DNA of 64,000 nt from Achromobacter insuavis (GCF_902859645.1 NZ_CADIJR010000004.1:62001-126000); one strand, 5' to 3'; counted from the first letter of the stretch, positions 8,149 to 17,197 are shown. The notes: generated by a model not told the origin, from the sequence alone. Numbers and translations are program-made.

Positions 8149-9033
8149 TCAGACCGGCAACTGTGCCAGGCTGTCGAGCAGCCCCGGCCCCGTCGGCCGC
8201 CATCCCAGCCGGTCGCGCGTAGCCGCGCTCGAGGCCGACATGTCATGGCCGACGAAGTGCGACAGCCAGCCGAAATGCGCGGCCGCCGCCGCCTCGTCCA
8301 TGCGGATCACCGGCACGCCCAGGCGGTCGCCGATGGCCTGCGCGATATCGCGGAACGGAATGGGCGACTCGGCCGTGGCGTGATAGCGCGCGCCGGCCTC
8401 GCCGTGTTCCAGCGCCGCGCGGTACAGCCGCACCGTGTCCGACACATGGGCCGCCGACCAGCCGTTGGCGCCGTCGCCGACATAGCCCGACACGCCCCTG
8501 GCCCGCGCCAGCGCCACCATCTCGGTCACCAGCCCCTGCTTCTCGGTGTCATGGATCTGCGACAGGCGCACCACCGACACGCGGACGCCGCGCGCCAGCA
8601 ATTCCTCGCCCGCCAGCTCCGACGCCTTGCGCGGATTCGGATGCGCCGGATTGAAATGGTCCTCGGTGGCCGGCTGGCCGGGCGCCGCGCTGCCCATCGG
8701 CGTGCCCGAGGTGATCAGCAGCGGCCGCGCCGACCCCTGCAACGCCTCGCCCAGCGCGAGAATGACGCGCCGGTCCTTCTCGCAGTTGGCCACGAAATGG
8801 GCGAAGTCGTGGTCGAAGGCGGTATGGATCACGGCGTCGCAGGCGGACGCGCCGCGCCGCAGGCTGTCCAGGTCCTCGATGTCGCCGGCGTGCGCGTCGG
8901 CGCCCGCCAATTGCAGCGCCCGGGCGCCGCGGTCGGAGCGGGCCAGGCCAAGCACCTGGTGCCCCGCGTTGATGAGTTCGGGCACGATTTTCGAGCCGAT
9001 GAAGCCGGTCGCGCCGGTCAGAAAGATGCGCAA
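8149..9033 (-). CDS. NAD(P)-binding SDR-family oxidoreductase (atypical/extended SDR)
   Basis: The 294-residue protein has an N-terminal Rossmann motif FLTGATGFIGSKIVPEL. The rest is of the NAD-dependent epimerase/dehydratase type, with DVIHTAFDHD and VRLSQIHDTEKQG. The catalytic Tyr-x-x-x-Lys is not obvious, as in several atypical SDRs (nucleoside-diphosphate-sugar epimerase-like stress proteins). It is divergent from the XRE-family regulator at 9131 with a 97-bp gap. Regulator/SDR pairs like this are common in Burkholderiales and suggest local control. The substrate cannot be predicted. Confidence 0.88.
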   Translation of the reverse strand: MRIFLTGATGFIGSKIVPELINAGHQVLGLARSDRGARALQLAGADAHAGDIEDLDSLRRGASACDAVIHTAFDHDFAHFVANCEKDRRVILALGEALQGSARPLLITSGTPMGSAAPGQPATEDHFNPAHPNPRKASELAGEELLARGVRVSVVRLSQIHDTEKQGLVTEMVALARARGVSGYVGDGANGWSAAHVSDTVRLYRAALEHGEAGARYHATAESPIPFRDIAQAIGDRLGVPVIRMDEAAAAAHFGWLSHFVGHDMSASSAATRDRLGWRPTGPGLLDSLAQLPV

Positions 9034-9130
9034 GATCGCTCTCCTGGGTTGTCAGGCTGCCATCATGCGACGCCGATCTATCCTGTTAAAGTAGTGAGCT
9101 TATAGGGGTATATATCTCAACTGGCTGGCC

Positions 9131-9982
9131 ATGACATCGCCCACCGACAACCCGCTCGGCGCCTACCTGAAGGACCGCCGCGGCCGGCTCGACCCGGCCG
9201 CGTTCGGCTTCACCGCCAGCCGCCGCCGCACGCCGGGCCTGCGCCGCGAAGAGGTGGCGCAGCTCTCGAACATCAGCGCCACCTGGTACACCTGGCTCGA
9301 ACAGGGCCGCGGCGGCGCGCCCTCGGCCGACGTGCTCAACCGCATCGCCGCCGGCCTCATGCTGACCGAGGCCGAGCGGCATCATCTGTTCCTGCTGGGC
9401 CGTGGCCATCCCCCGGACGTCAAATACCAGTCGGCCCAGGGCGTGACGCCGCGCCTGCAGCGCCTGCTGGACGCGCTCGAAATCAGCCCCGCCATCATCC
9501 GCACCGCCACCTGGGACGTGGTCGCCTGGAACCGCGCGGCCGCGGTCGTCCTGACCGACTACGGCGCCCTGGCGCCCGAGCAGCGCAACATCCTGCGGCT
9601 GGTCTTCTGCAATCCCCGCGTGCGTCAGGCGCAGGACGATTGGGAGGGCATTGCCCGTTTCGTGGTGGGCGCCTTTCGCGCCGACGTGACCCGCGCCGGC
9701 GCCGCCTCCGAAGTCGCCCGGCTGGTCGAGGAATTGAGCCGCGACAGCGCGGAATTCGCGGCGCTGTGGCGCGACAACGACGTGCGCGTCCACGGCGAAG
9801 GCACCAAGCGCTTGCGCCACGCCCGCGCCGGCCTGCTCGAACTGGAATACTCCGGGTTCTCGGTCGACGGCCGGCCGGACCTGTCCATGGTGGTCTATCA
9901 CCCCGCCTCGCCGCAGGCCGCCGATCGCATCCGCGCGCTGCTGGCGTCAACGCCCGTTGGCGGCGTCGATGAATCCCGCTAG
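9131..9982 (+). CDS. XRE-type helix-turn-helix regulator with MmyB-like ligand domain
   Basis: The 283-residue protein has an N-terminal HTH (about residues 20-85). It contains SRRRTPGLRREEVAQLSNIS and WYTWLEQGRGG, the hallmark of the MmyB-like XRE subfamily. Residues about 100-270 form the associated ligand domain, starting ISPAIIRTATWDVVAWNRAA. In characterised relatives this C-terminal domain binds a small hydrophobic ligand such as a fatty acid. It is divergent from the SDR oxidoreductase at 8149-9033, its probable target. Its 3' end overlaps the convergent hydrolase gene by 36 bp. Confidence 0.92.
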   Translation: MTSPTDNPLGAYLKDRRGRLDPAAFGFTASRRRTPGLRREEVAQLSNISATWYTWLEQGRGGAPSADVLNRIAAGLMLTEAERHHLFLLGRGHPPDVKYQSAQGVTPRLQRLLDALEISPAIIRTATWDVVAWNRAAAVVLTDYGALAPEQRNILRLVFCNPRVRQAQDDWEGIARFVVGAFRADVTRAGAASEVARLVEELSRDSAEFAALWRDNDVRVHGEGTKRLRHARAGLLELEYSGFSVDGRPDLSMVVYHPASPQAADRIRALLASTPVGGVDESR

Positions 9983-10855
9983 ATCGCGGTTGAAGCGCTC
10001 GGCCTCCTCCAGGAATGGCGCGTGTCCCGACGCCGCATACACCGTGGCCTGCAGGCGCGGATTCAGGCGCCTGGCGCGCTCCAGCGACGGCTCGACGCGC
10101 ACCAGCGCATCGCGCGCCCCGTAGATCAGCCACAGCGGCTTGCGCATCGCGCCCAGGCCTTCGCGCGCCGCGATCGTCATCCGCGGCACCGCGGCCTGCA
10201 TCCCGGGCGACGCCAGCGCGGCATTGGCCAGCAGCCGCTCGAATGTCACCGTGTCGGGCTGCGTCGCGAAGCACAGCGCCAGGAACGCGCGCTCGGCGTC
10301 CAGGTGCGTCTTCAGGTCGCTCGACGCCATGCCGCGATACACCTCGGGATGCGGCGCGATCTGGCTGGCTTCCAGTTCGATCACGCCCCCCACGTAGACC
10401 GCGCCGGCGATGTCCGCGTCGCCATGCGCGGCCAGGTAATTGGTCGTCACGGCCGCGCCCAGCGACCAGCCCACCAGCACCGGCCGGCGCACGCCCGACG
10501 CCGCGATCACGGCCGCCAGGTCATCGGCCCAGCGGCGCCCGTCGGTGTAGGCCTGCGGCGCGGTCGGCTGGCCCGACTGGCCATGGCCGCGCAGGTCGTA
10601 CGTGATCAGGCGGTAGCGCTGCAGCAACGGGCTGGATACTTGCGCGTCCCAGCTGAGGCGGCTGCCGAGCAGGCCGTGGACGAACACCACGGCGGGGCCG
10701 GCCGGATCGCCGGACTCCTGGATGGCCAGGGTCACGCCGTCGGGCGCGACGGCGGTGTACTGGCGGCTGTCGGCATGCGCCGCGGCGCTCGCCAGGAGCA
10801 GCGCGGCGGCCGCCAGCAGGCGGCGGAAACAACGGAAAAACAAGGGGCCCGGCAT
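9947..10855 (-). CDS. Exported alpha/beta hydrolase
   Basis: The 302-residue protein has an N-terminal signal peptide (FRRLLAAAALLLASAAAHA). The alpha/beta hydrolase fold shows an oxyanion segment VFVHGLLGSRLSWD, nucleophile elbow GWSLGA, acid in YGARDALV and catalytic His in SGHAPFLEEAERF, so the full Ser-Asp-His triad is present. It is probably a periplasmic esterase or lipase-like enzyme; the substrate is unknown. The divergent MerR gene at 10946 and a MerR-type promoter between them suggest it is the regulated target. Confidence 0.9.
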   Translation of the reverse strand: MPGPLFFRCFRRLLAAAALLLASAAAHADSRQYTAVAPDGVTLAIQESGDPAGPAVVFVHGLLGSRLSWDAQVSSPLLQRYRLITYDLRGHGQSGQPTAPQAYTDGRRWADDLAAVIAASGVRRPVLVGWSLGAAVTTNYLAAHGDADIAGAVYVGGVIELEASQIAPHPEVYRGMASSDLKTHLDAERAFLALCFATQPDTVTFERLLANAALASPGMQAAVPRMTIAAREGLGAMRKPLWLIYGARDALVRVEPSLERARRLNPRLQATVYAASGHAPFLEEAERFNRDLAGFIDAANGR

Positions 10856-10889
10856 GGGACTGACTCCTGGATGACAAAAGGGGAATCAC

Positions 10890-10921
10890 AGTCTCAACCG
10901 TCACACCGGTGTTAGAGTCAA
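10890..10921 (-). promoter_or_regulatory. MerR-type promoter (20-bp spacer with central dyad) for the hydrolase gene
   Basis: On the minus strand a -35 TTGACT (10916-10921) and a weak -10 GAGACT (10890-10895) are separated by 20 bp. The perfect palindrome ACACCGGTGT (10903-10912) is centred in the spacer. Overlong spacers carrying an operator are characteristic of MerR-activated promoters, and a MerR gene starts 25 bp away in the opposite direction. Confidence 0.6.
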
Positions 10922-10945
10922 GCGGTCGTTTCGTGAAGATATGCC

Positions 10946-11332
10946 ATGACGCCCCCGCCCGCCGCCAAGCCGATGTCGATCGGCGCCCTAGCCCGCGCAA
11001 CCGGCGCCAGCCTGCGCTCGATCCGCCATTACGACGCGCACGGCCTGCTGGCCTCCTCGCGCGCCGCCAATGGCTACCGCAGCTTTGCGTCCGCGGCGGT
11101 CAGCCAGGTACGGCAGATCCAGCGCCTGATCGCGACCGGCTTCAGCCTCGCCGAAATCCAGGGCTTTCCCGATTGCATGCGCATGATCGAAGGCGCGGCG
11201 GCCTGCCCGGAAACCTCCGACGTGCAGCGCCAACGGCTGGCCTCGGTCGAACGGCAGATCGCCGACCTGGAACGGCGCCGCGCCCGACTGCGCCAGATGC
11301 TGGCCGAGGGCGCCACGGCCCCCGGGAAATAG
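10946..11332 (+). CDS. MerR-family transcriptional regulator
   Basis: The 128-residue protein has the MerR winged HTH at the N-terminus (MSIGALARATGASLRSIRHYDAHGLL, then NGYRSF). A dimerisation coiled coil follows (about residues 80-118), containing QRLASVERQIADLERRRARLR. Two cysteines (PDCMRM and AACPET) lie between the domains but do not match the SoxR or CueR metal sites. Start 10946 is chosen; an in-frame ATG at 10973 is also possible. It is divergent from the exported hydrolase and probably activates it by untwisting the 20-bp spacer promoter. Confidence 0.9.
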   Translation: MTPPPAAKPMSIGALARATGASLRSIRHYDAHGLLASSRAANGYRSFASAAVSQVRQIQRLIATGFSLAEIQGFPDCMRMIEGAAACPETSDVQRQRLASVERQIADLERRRARLRQMLAEGATAPGK

Positions 11333-11360
11333 CCGCCCGCGGCCACGCCGTTCGCGGCGG

Positions 11361-12224
11361 TCAAGCGCGCAAGCGCGGCTCCTGCTGCACGCACTCCACC
11401 AGGAAATCCATCACCGCCTTGACCGCGGGCGACCGGCGCAGATCCGGAAACACCGCCAGCCAGAGATCGCGCGAGGGCGCCTCGCCCTCCACCGCCAGCC
11501 GTTGCAGCATGGCGTCGCTGTCACCGACGATCGTCGGCAGCACCACCGCGCCCAGCCCCGACCGCGCCGCCATCTGCTGCGCCGCCAGGTCGCTGGCCGC
11601 GAACACCACCGGCCGGTGGCGGCGGATCTGGTGCAACCAGGCCTGCTGCGGCAGCGCATCGCCGCTTTCGTCGTACGCGATGAAGCGCCACTGGTCGGCG
11701 GGCTGCTCGCCGAACCCGGGACTGCCGTACAACGCGAAGCGCACCACGCCGATCTTCCTGCGCACCAGCGCCTCCTCTTCCGGACGCACGGTGCGCAGCG
11801 CGATGTCGGCCTCGCCCCGGTCCAGCGCCACCCGCGACCGCGACGGCAACAGCACCACGTTGAGTTTCGGATGCCGCTCGCGCAGCGCGGCCATGCACGG
11901 CGCAATGCAATGGCTCGCCAGCGACGGCGGCGCGCTGACCCGCACCGTGCCGGCCACCTCGATCGAGGCAATGCGCGACAGCTGCTCGACGCCCGTGGCG
12001 ATCTCGGTCATGGCGCCGGCCAGGCGCGCCAGCGCGCGGCCGTCCTCGGTCAGCGGCCGGCTGCGCGGCAACCGGTCCACCAGCCGCAGGCCCAGCGATT
12101 TCTCCAGCGCGTCGATGCGGCGCCCCACGGTGGCATGCTCGACCTGCAACTCGCGGGCGGCCGCCGACAACGATTGGGTGCGGGCCAATACGGTGAAGTA
12201 ATACAGGTCCTGCCAGTCGAACAT
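11361..12224 (-). CDS. LysR-family transcriptional regulator
   Basis: The 287-residue LysR protein has an N-terminal HTH starting FDWQDLYYFTVLARTQSLSA, with the recognition region VEHATVGRRIDALE. An effector domain of normal length follows. The VEHATVGRRI form belongs to the group that often regulates adjacent oxidoreductases or exporters. It lies 96 bp downstream of the esterase gene on the same strand and converges with the MerR gene. Its target is uncertain; the esterase at 12321 and the quinone-oxidoreductase-like gene at 13628 are the nearest candidates. Confidence 0.9.
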   Translation of the reverse strand: MFDWQDLYYFTVLARTQSLSAAARELQVEHATVGRRIDALEKSLGLRLVDRLPRSRPLTEDGRALARLAGAMTEIATGVEQLSRIASIEVAGTVRVSAPPSLASHCIAPCMAALRERHPKLNVVLLPSRSRVALDRGEADIALRTVRPEEEALVRRKIGVVRFALYGSPGFGEQPADQWRFIAYDESGDALPQQAWLHQIRRHRPVVFAASDLAAQQMAARSGLGAVVLPTIVGDSDAMLQRLAVEGEAPSRDLWLAVFPDLRRSPAVKAVMDFLVECVQQEPRLRA

Positions 12225-12320
12225 CGGATTACCTGCTCACGAAGAGAAAGATCTTGTGGGAGAAAATTCCCGGATCCTGATTCCGTTTTTACCATGCGCC
12301 GTCCTGACGCCTGGGCACGC

Positions 12321-13316
12321 CTACGGTTCGACGGCGACCTGCAACGCGTGCGCCAGCGACACCCGCAGCATCTCGCCATGGCCGAACTGCGGGAACGCCT
12401 CGTAGCGGGCATCCGCGCCGCCCTCACGCAGGCCAGCCACCATCGCGCGCACGGCAGGCTGCAAGTCGATCGGCGTGCCATCCGGCCGCGTCGACGGCGC
12501 ATCGGGCCGCTGGCGCGCCGGGTCGCGCGGCCGGGTGCCCGCCAGCACGATCACGCGCTTGCCGGCCGCGCGCCGCGCATCGAAGCGCCGCCACTCCCGC
12601 AGCAAGGCGCCGTCCGCCCACCAGGCCGAGGGGTCCCCCGTGATGTAGCGCGCGAACGTGTCAGGCTGCGTGAACAGCACATGCAACGCGAACAGGCCGC
12701 CATAGGAATGGCCCCACAGGTATTCGCGCTTCACGTCGACCGCGGCGCGCCCGCGCACCAGCGGCTTGACCCGTTCCCGCAGGAAAGCCAGGAACACGTC
12801 GGCGCCGCCGCCCGCGCGGCCCAGCACCACTGGATCCGGCTGCCGCACGCCTTGCTCGAACACGGGCGGCGTGTAGTCATAGGCGCGCGCAACCACGTCG
12901 TTGCGCGTCGGCACGTCATAGCCCACGGCCACCAGCACCGGCGCGCCGGCCGCGCCCAGCCGGGCCAGATCGGCGTCGGTCAGCGTGGCCAGCGCCGCGT
13001 TGCCGTCCAGCAGGTACAACACCGCGCTGCCGCCAGCCGGCGCGGCCTGGCGCGGCACGGCGATCTGGATGCGGTAATGGCGCTTGCCATCGGCCGAATC
13101 GAGGCGATGCGTTTCAAAGCGATAGACCGTCGACGGCCGGTCGGCCACGGTTTCGCCGACGAGCTGGTCCCCGCGCGCGGCCGGTGCGCCGGCGGCGGAG
13201 GGCGTCCGCGCCGGTATCTGCGTTGGTGCCGGTGCCTGCGCCTGTGCGCCCAGGCTACCGAAGACGCCGCTGAACATGGCGGCCAGGCAAAGACGGAACA
13301 GGGTGCGGGAGGACAT
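12321..13316 (-). CDS. Exported alpha/beta hydrolase of the siderophore-esterase (IroE/Fes) type
   Basis: The 331-residue protein has a signal peptide (LFRLCLAAMFSGVFG, then AQAQ) and a Pro/Ala-rich linker. The putative-esterase fold has VLYLLDGNAAL near the start, nucleophile elbow GHSYGG and a late His in FPQFGHGEML. This layout matches IroE/BesA-type periplasmic esterases that hydrolyse ferric-siderophore trilactones, and many uncharacterised esterases. No siderophore genes are visible nearby. ATG 13316 is chosen because it places the signal peptide at the N-terminus. Confidence 0.82.
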   Translation of the reverse strand: MSSRTLFRLCLAAMFSGVFGSLGAQAQAPAPTQIPARTPSAAGAPAARGDQLVGETVADRPSTVYRFETHRLDSADGKRHYRIQIAVPRQAAPAGGSAVLYLLDGNAALATLTDADLARLGAAGAPVLVAVGYDVPTRNDVVARAYDYTPPVFEQGVRQPDPVVLGRAGGGADVFLAFLRERVKPLVRGRAAVDVKREYLWGHSYGGLFALHVLFTQPDTFARYITGDPSAWWADGALLREWRRFDARRAAGKRVIVLAGTRPRDPARQRPDAPSTRPDGTPIDLQPAVRAMVAGLREGGADARYEAFPQFGHGEMLRVSLAHALQVAVEP

Positions 13317-13530
13317 CGGCTTCTCGGAATCATGCGTGCCGGCAGGCGCGGGCCTGGCGGCAACAGGGGAAACAACGCGGCGCGCCAGCACGGCTGGCGC
13401 CTGCCGCAGGATAGCCCAGACAGGAGCGCGACTCGATCCTGCTTTTCAGGCCAAGGCCGCGTCCGATCCGGCGCCCCCGGCTGGCGCGCCTGGCCCTCGC
13501 CCGTTCCGATCATTTCCGCACGGACCCCGT

Positions 13531-13547
13531 GAATTCCTGGGGAATTC
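13531..13547. promoter_or_regulatory. Perfect 7-bp inverted repeat in the esterase / quinone oxidoreductase divergent gap
   Basis: GAATTCC-TGG-GGAATTC is a perfect dyad in the 311-bp gap between the esterase start (13316, minus) and the oxidoreductase start (13628, plus). It lies about 80 bp upstream of the latter. It is the only strong palindrome I see in this gap and is a candidate repressor site; the cognate protein is unknown. Confidence 0.4.
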
Positions 13548-13627
13548 CCAGACCGATTCACGCCTTCTACGATGGCTGGCACTGATCGGCGCGACCACGC
13601 GCCCCTCCCCACAAGGAATCCTTCGCA

Positions 13628-14635
13628 GTGAAAGCCATCCTGATAGAACGCTACGGCGGCCCCGAGGTCCTGCAGCTACGCACGGACCATCCCATGCCCG
13701 CCGCCGCCCCCGGCCACGTGGTGGTGCGGGTCGCCTACGCCGGCATCAACTTCATGGACGTGCACACCCGCCAGGGCAAGTACGCGGCCTCCGCCACCTA
13801 CCCCGTGCGCCTGCCCTGCACCCTCGGCATGGAAGGCGCCGGCGACATCGTCGCGGTCGGCGCCGACGTCACGCACCTGGCGCCGGGCGACCGCGTCGCC
13901 TGGTGCATCGCCTGGGGCAGCTATGCCGAGTACGCCAGCGTGCCGGCGGCCAAGGTCGCGAAGATCCCCGACGCCATCCCGTTCGACCTGGCCGCCGCCG
14001 CGATCTTCCAGGGCGCCACCGCGCACTACCTGGTCGAAGACATCGCCCGGCTCGGCCCCGGCAGCACCTGCCTGATCCACGCGGCCTCGGGCAGCATCGG
14101 CCAGTTGCTGGTGCAGATGGCCGCGCGGCGCGGCGCCACCATCTTCGCCACCGCCAGCAGCGCGCAGAAATGCGCCGTCGCCCTCGCGCGCGGCGCGCAT
14201 CACGCCCTGCCCTACGACGATGGCCGCTTCGCCGACCGCATCCGCGAGGCCACCGGCGGCGCGGGCGTGGACGTGGTGTTCGACGCGGTCGGCAAGACCA
14301 CCCTGCGCGACAGCTTGCGCGCCTGCCGCACGCGCGGACTCGTCATCAACTACGGCAACGTCTCCGGCTCGGTCACCGACCTGGACCCGATCGAACTGGG
14401 CGAGGCCGGCTCGCTGTTCCTGACGCGGCCGCGCCTGGCCGACCACATGCGCGACGGCGCCACGGTGCAGCGCCGCGCCGACGCGGTATTCGGCGCGCTG
14501 CTCGAAGGGTCGCTCGATATCGCCATCGAAGGCCGCTACGAGATGGAAGACGTGCAACGGATCCATGCCCGGCTCGAGGCGCGCGAACAGATCGGCAAGT
14601 CCGTGATGCGCGTCGGGGCCGCGCATCACACATAA
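13628..14635 (+). CDS. Zinc-independent quinone oxidoreductase-like protein (MDR superfamily)
   Basis: The 335-residue protein is a medium-chain dehydrogenase/reductase of the NADPH:quinone oxidoreductase type. The N-terminal catalytic domain has GINFMDVHTRQGKY, and the Rossmann segment is ASGSIGQLLVQMAARRGA. The zinc-binding cysteines of alcohol dehydrogenases are absent. The start is GTG 13628, preceded by AAGGA; it gives the usual MKAILIERYGGPE N-terminus. It is probably an NADPH-dependent reductase of quinones or enones. A LysR-like dyad overlaps its stop codon but more likely serves the operon downstream. Confidence 0.93.
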   Translation: MKAILIERYGGPEVLQLRTDHPMPAAAPGHVVVRVAYAGINFMDVHTRQGKYAASATYPVRLPCTLGMEGAGDIVAVGADVTHLAPGDRVAWCIAWGSYAEYASVPAAKVAKIPDAIPFDLAAAAIFQGATAHYLVEDIARLGPGSTCLIHAASGSIGQLLVQMAARRGATIFATASSAQKCAVALARGAHHALPYDDGRFADRIREATGGAGVDVVFDAVGKTTLRDSLRACRTRGLVINYGNVSGSVTDLDPIELGEAGSLFLTRPRLADHMRDGATVQRRADAVFGALLEGSLDIAIEGRYEMEDVQRIHARLEAREQIGKSVMRVGAAHHT

Positions 14636-14647
14636 CCTTTGGTTATG
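14631..14647. promoter_or_regulatory. LysR-box-like palindrome upstream of the permease operon
   Basis: CATAACC-TTT-GGTTATG is a perfect 7-bp dyad. It contains T-N11-A (14633-14645), the consensus of LysR-type operators. It overlaps the TAA of the upstream gene and lies 217 bp before the permease start. No poly-T follows, so a terminator is unlikely. The nearest LysR gene is at 11361-12224; no regulator is adjacent. Confidence 0.45.
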
Positions 14648-14863
14648 GTCACACCCGCACCACTCATTTGAACCTGTCGCCCGTCGCGCCCACACTCTCA
14701 CCGTCCAGCGCCGGGCCGCCCGATGCGGCCTGGCGACCTGGACATGGGACCGCTGGGCATCCACGCCTGCCGCACCGCAGGACGGGATCACAACAATAGG
14801 CCGACACCGCCGGATGCGCAGCGCGTCACGGCCTGGCCACAAATCGATAGGGACGGAGAAGAC

Positions 14864-16309
14864 ATGACTTCATTGGCACAGACGGCGGCGGCGCCACGCC
14901 CGCCCGCCGGCGGCTCGCTGCACCCGCGCCGGCGCAATGCCGCCATCGCGGCATTCCTGGTGGGCCTGGCGATCGCGCTGTACACCCATTTCACCCTGCC
15001 CGGCCAGACCAGCCTGTGGGGCCTGACGCCCGTGCTGGTGTTCGCCATCATCGCGCTGCTGGGCGTGGACATCGTGCTGTCCACCATCGCCGCCATCGTG
15101 CTCGGCGCCATCATGACCGGCACCACGCCCATCGCCATGGGCAAGCTGCTGGCCGACTCGCTCGGCTCGTTCATCGCGGTGGTCGGCCTGATCATCGTGC
15201 TGGGCGCCGGCGTGGGCGAAGTCGCCGCGCGCACCGGCGCCGCGGAACAGATGGTGCGCGCCATCGTGCGCCGCATCGGCCTGTCGAACCAGGTGCGCGT
15301 GCGCCTGGGCATCATGGTGACCTCGACCCTGATCTGCGGCGCCCTGGGCACCCTGGCCGGCGGCAACGCCATCATCGCCGCGGTGGTCATCCCGATCGCC
15401 GCCGCCGTGCGCCTGTCGCCGCCCACGGTGGCCGCCCTGTTCCAGACCGCGGGCTCCGCCGGACTGGTGCTGGGCCCCTTCACGCCCAACGTGGTCACGG
15501 TGACCGGCCTGACCGGACTGAGCTATCCGCAGTACCTGATGGTGGCGGGCATCCCGATGGCCGTGGCGACGCTGCTGGCGGGCTGGTTCATGTCGGGCCG
15601 CATCCAGAAAAAGACCGAAGCCAGCCACCAATACGACGAAGCCGGCGCCGGCGCGGCCGCCTTCGACCTCGATGCGGCCCCCTCGCGCAGCGCCGTGCGG
15701 GCGGCGTGGGCGTTCTGCCTGACCATCGTTCTCCTGGCGATCGTCGGCGTGCTCGCCAAGGCGGGTTATGCCTTCGCCATCATCGTCATGGTGGCGCTGG
15801 CCACCACCACCGGACTGGCCGGCGGCATGGGTCCGCGCGCGATCCTGCAGGCGATGTACGCGGGCGCCGGCAAGCTGATCTGGATCTTCTTCCTGTTCTG
15901 GCTGTTCAATCCGGTGCTGGTGCTGGTGGACCAGCTCAACGCCTACCACGCCGTGCTGGAGCTGGCGAAGCCGCACCTGGCCGGCATCAGCGGCGCCATG
16001 CTGTGCGTCATCGTGCTGTGGTTCAACGTGATCGGCCACATCCCCGGCGCCGCGGTCGCGCAGATGACCTTCACCGCGAAGATCTTCGGCCCGCTGCTGG
16101 CGGCCGCCGGCGTCGGCCCCGCCGCCACCACCGCGGTCATCCTCGGCAGCTCGCAGATCGACTGGTTCGGCCCGTTCCCCACCTCGGACATGTTCGGCCA
16201 GATGGGCCTGGCGCGCTCGGGTGAGCTCAAATACATGCTCTACAACGGATGGGCGGTGATCCTGGTGAACCTCTGCCTGTTCTCGTCCCTGTTCTTCTTC
16301 CTGGTCTGA
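14864..16309 (+). CDS. Inner-membrane permease, ion transporter (IT) superfamily
   Basis: The 481-residue polytopic membrane protein has roughly twelve hydrophobic segments. Two related halves carry Gly-rich re-entrant-like segments ([13 protein letters not shown] in the first half, [15 protein letters not shown] in the second). The general pattern is that of IT-superfamily carriers (Na+/H+ antiporter- or dicarboxylate-carrier-like); I cannot assign a substrate. GGAGAAG precedes ATG 14864 at proper distance. Twelve bp separate it from the serine hydrolase and 13 bp separate that gene from the amidase, so the three form one operon. The carrier probably imports the compound the two hydrolases act on. 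Confidence 0.8.
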   Translation: MTSLAQTAAAPRPPAGGSLHPRRRNAAIAAFLVGLAIALYTHFTLPGQTSLWGLTPVLVFAIIALLGVDIVLSTIAAIVLGAIMTGTTPIAMGKLLADSLGSFIAVVGLIIVLGAGVGEVAARTGAAEQMVRAIVRRIGLSNQVRVRLGIMVTSTLICGALGTLAGGNAIIAAVVIPIAAAVRLSPPTVAALFQTAGSAGLVLGPFTPNVVTVTGLTGLSYPQYLMVAGIPMAVATLLAGWFMSGRIQKKTEASHQYDEAGAGAAAFDLDAAPSRSAVRAAWAFCLTIVLLAIVGVLAKAGYAFAIIVMVALATTTGLAGGMGPRAILQAMYAGAGKLIWIFFLFWLFNPVLVLVDQLNAYHAVLELAKPHLAGISGAMLCVIVLWFNVIGHIPGAAVAQMTFTAKIFGPLLAAAGVGPAATTAVILGSSQIDWFGPFPTSDMFGQMGLARSGELKYMLYNGWAVILVNLCLFSSLFFFLV

Positions 16310-16320
16310 GGAGATCGACC

Positions 16321-17184
16321 ATGTTCCCATTGGGATCGCAGCCGCTGGACCACCATGCCTTGCGCCAGCACGTCGACGCGGCGCTGGCGCCCCTGCTGGC
16401 GGCCACGCCCGCGCGGGTCTCGCTGAGCCTGCGCGACCTGGATGGCGGCGTCGTGCTGGCGCGCCAGGCCGACCGCGCGCAACCGTCGGCCAGCATCATC
16501 AAGATCCCCATCCTGCTGGCGCTGCTCGAAGCCGTGGCCGGCGGCCGCTACACGCTTGGCCAGCCGCTGGTGCTGCCCGCCTGCGCCGACCGCGCCGGCG
16601 GCACCGGCATCCTGGCCCAGTTGCCCAGCGTCACCATCCTGTCGCTGGCCGAACTGGCGCGGCTGATGATCGTGCTCAGCGACAACGTCGCCACCAACGC
16701 GCTGATCGAGCTGCTGGGGTTCGACGAGATCAACCAATGGAGCCAGCGCGCCGGACTGCCGGCGAGCCGCCTGCAGCGCCGCATGATGGACGCCGCCGCG
16801 CGCGAGGCCGGCCGCGACAACTTCACCAGCGCCGACGACGCCACGGCCGCGCTCTGCTGGCTGCTGCGCGACGGCATGCTGCCCGCGCCCCTGCGGACCT
16901 TCGCGCTCGACCTGCTGGCCGACCAGCGCGAACGCGCCCACTTCGGCGCCGCGCTGCCCGCGCCGGCCCATCTGGCCAGCAAGGCCGGCCAGTTGCCGGG
17001 CCTGCGCCACGATGCCGGCATCCTCACCGTGGCCGACCGCAGCGTGGTGCTGGCGGTGCTAGCCGACGGTTTCACCGATTGGCAGACCGCGCACACGCTC
17101 CAGGGCGGCGAAGGCGCCGCGCTGCTGGGCCAGATCGCGCGCGCCGTCGCGCTGGGGCTGCAGGCCCAGGCGCGGGAACACTGA
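16321..17184 (+). CDS. Class A beta-lactamase-like serine hydrolase, without signal peptide
   Basis: The 287-residue protein has the three penicillin-recognising motifs in order: SIIK (Ser-x-x-Lys, about residue 60), SDN (about 120) and KAG in place of KTG (about 222). The omega-loop region reads RMMDAAAREAG with no clear equivalent of the class A Glu166, so hydrolysis of beta-lactam acyl-enzymes may be poor. No signal peptide precedes the fold, unlike true beta-lactamases, so a cytoplasmic location is expected. It sits between a permease and a nitrilase-family amidase. A role in cleaving an imported amide, lactam or peptide is inferred; antibiotic resistance is not indicated. Confidence 0.85.
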   Translation: MFPLGSQPLDHHALRQHVDAALAPLLAATPARVSLSLRDLDGGVVLARQADRAQPSASIIKIPILLALLEAVAGGRYTLGQPLVLPACADRAGGTGILAQLPSVTILSLAELARLMIVLSDNVATNALIELLGFDEINQWSQRAGLPASRLQRRMMDAAAREAGRDNFTSADDATAALCWLLRDGMLPAPLRTFALDLLADQRERAHFGAALPAPAHLASKAGQLPGLRHDAGILTVADRSVVLAVLADGFTDWQTAHTLQGGEGAALLGQIARAVALGLQAQAREH

Positions 17185-17197
17185 CAAGGAAACCCCC

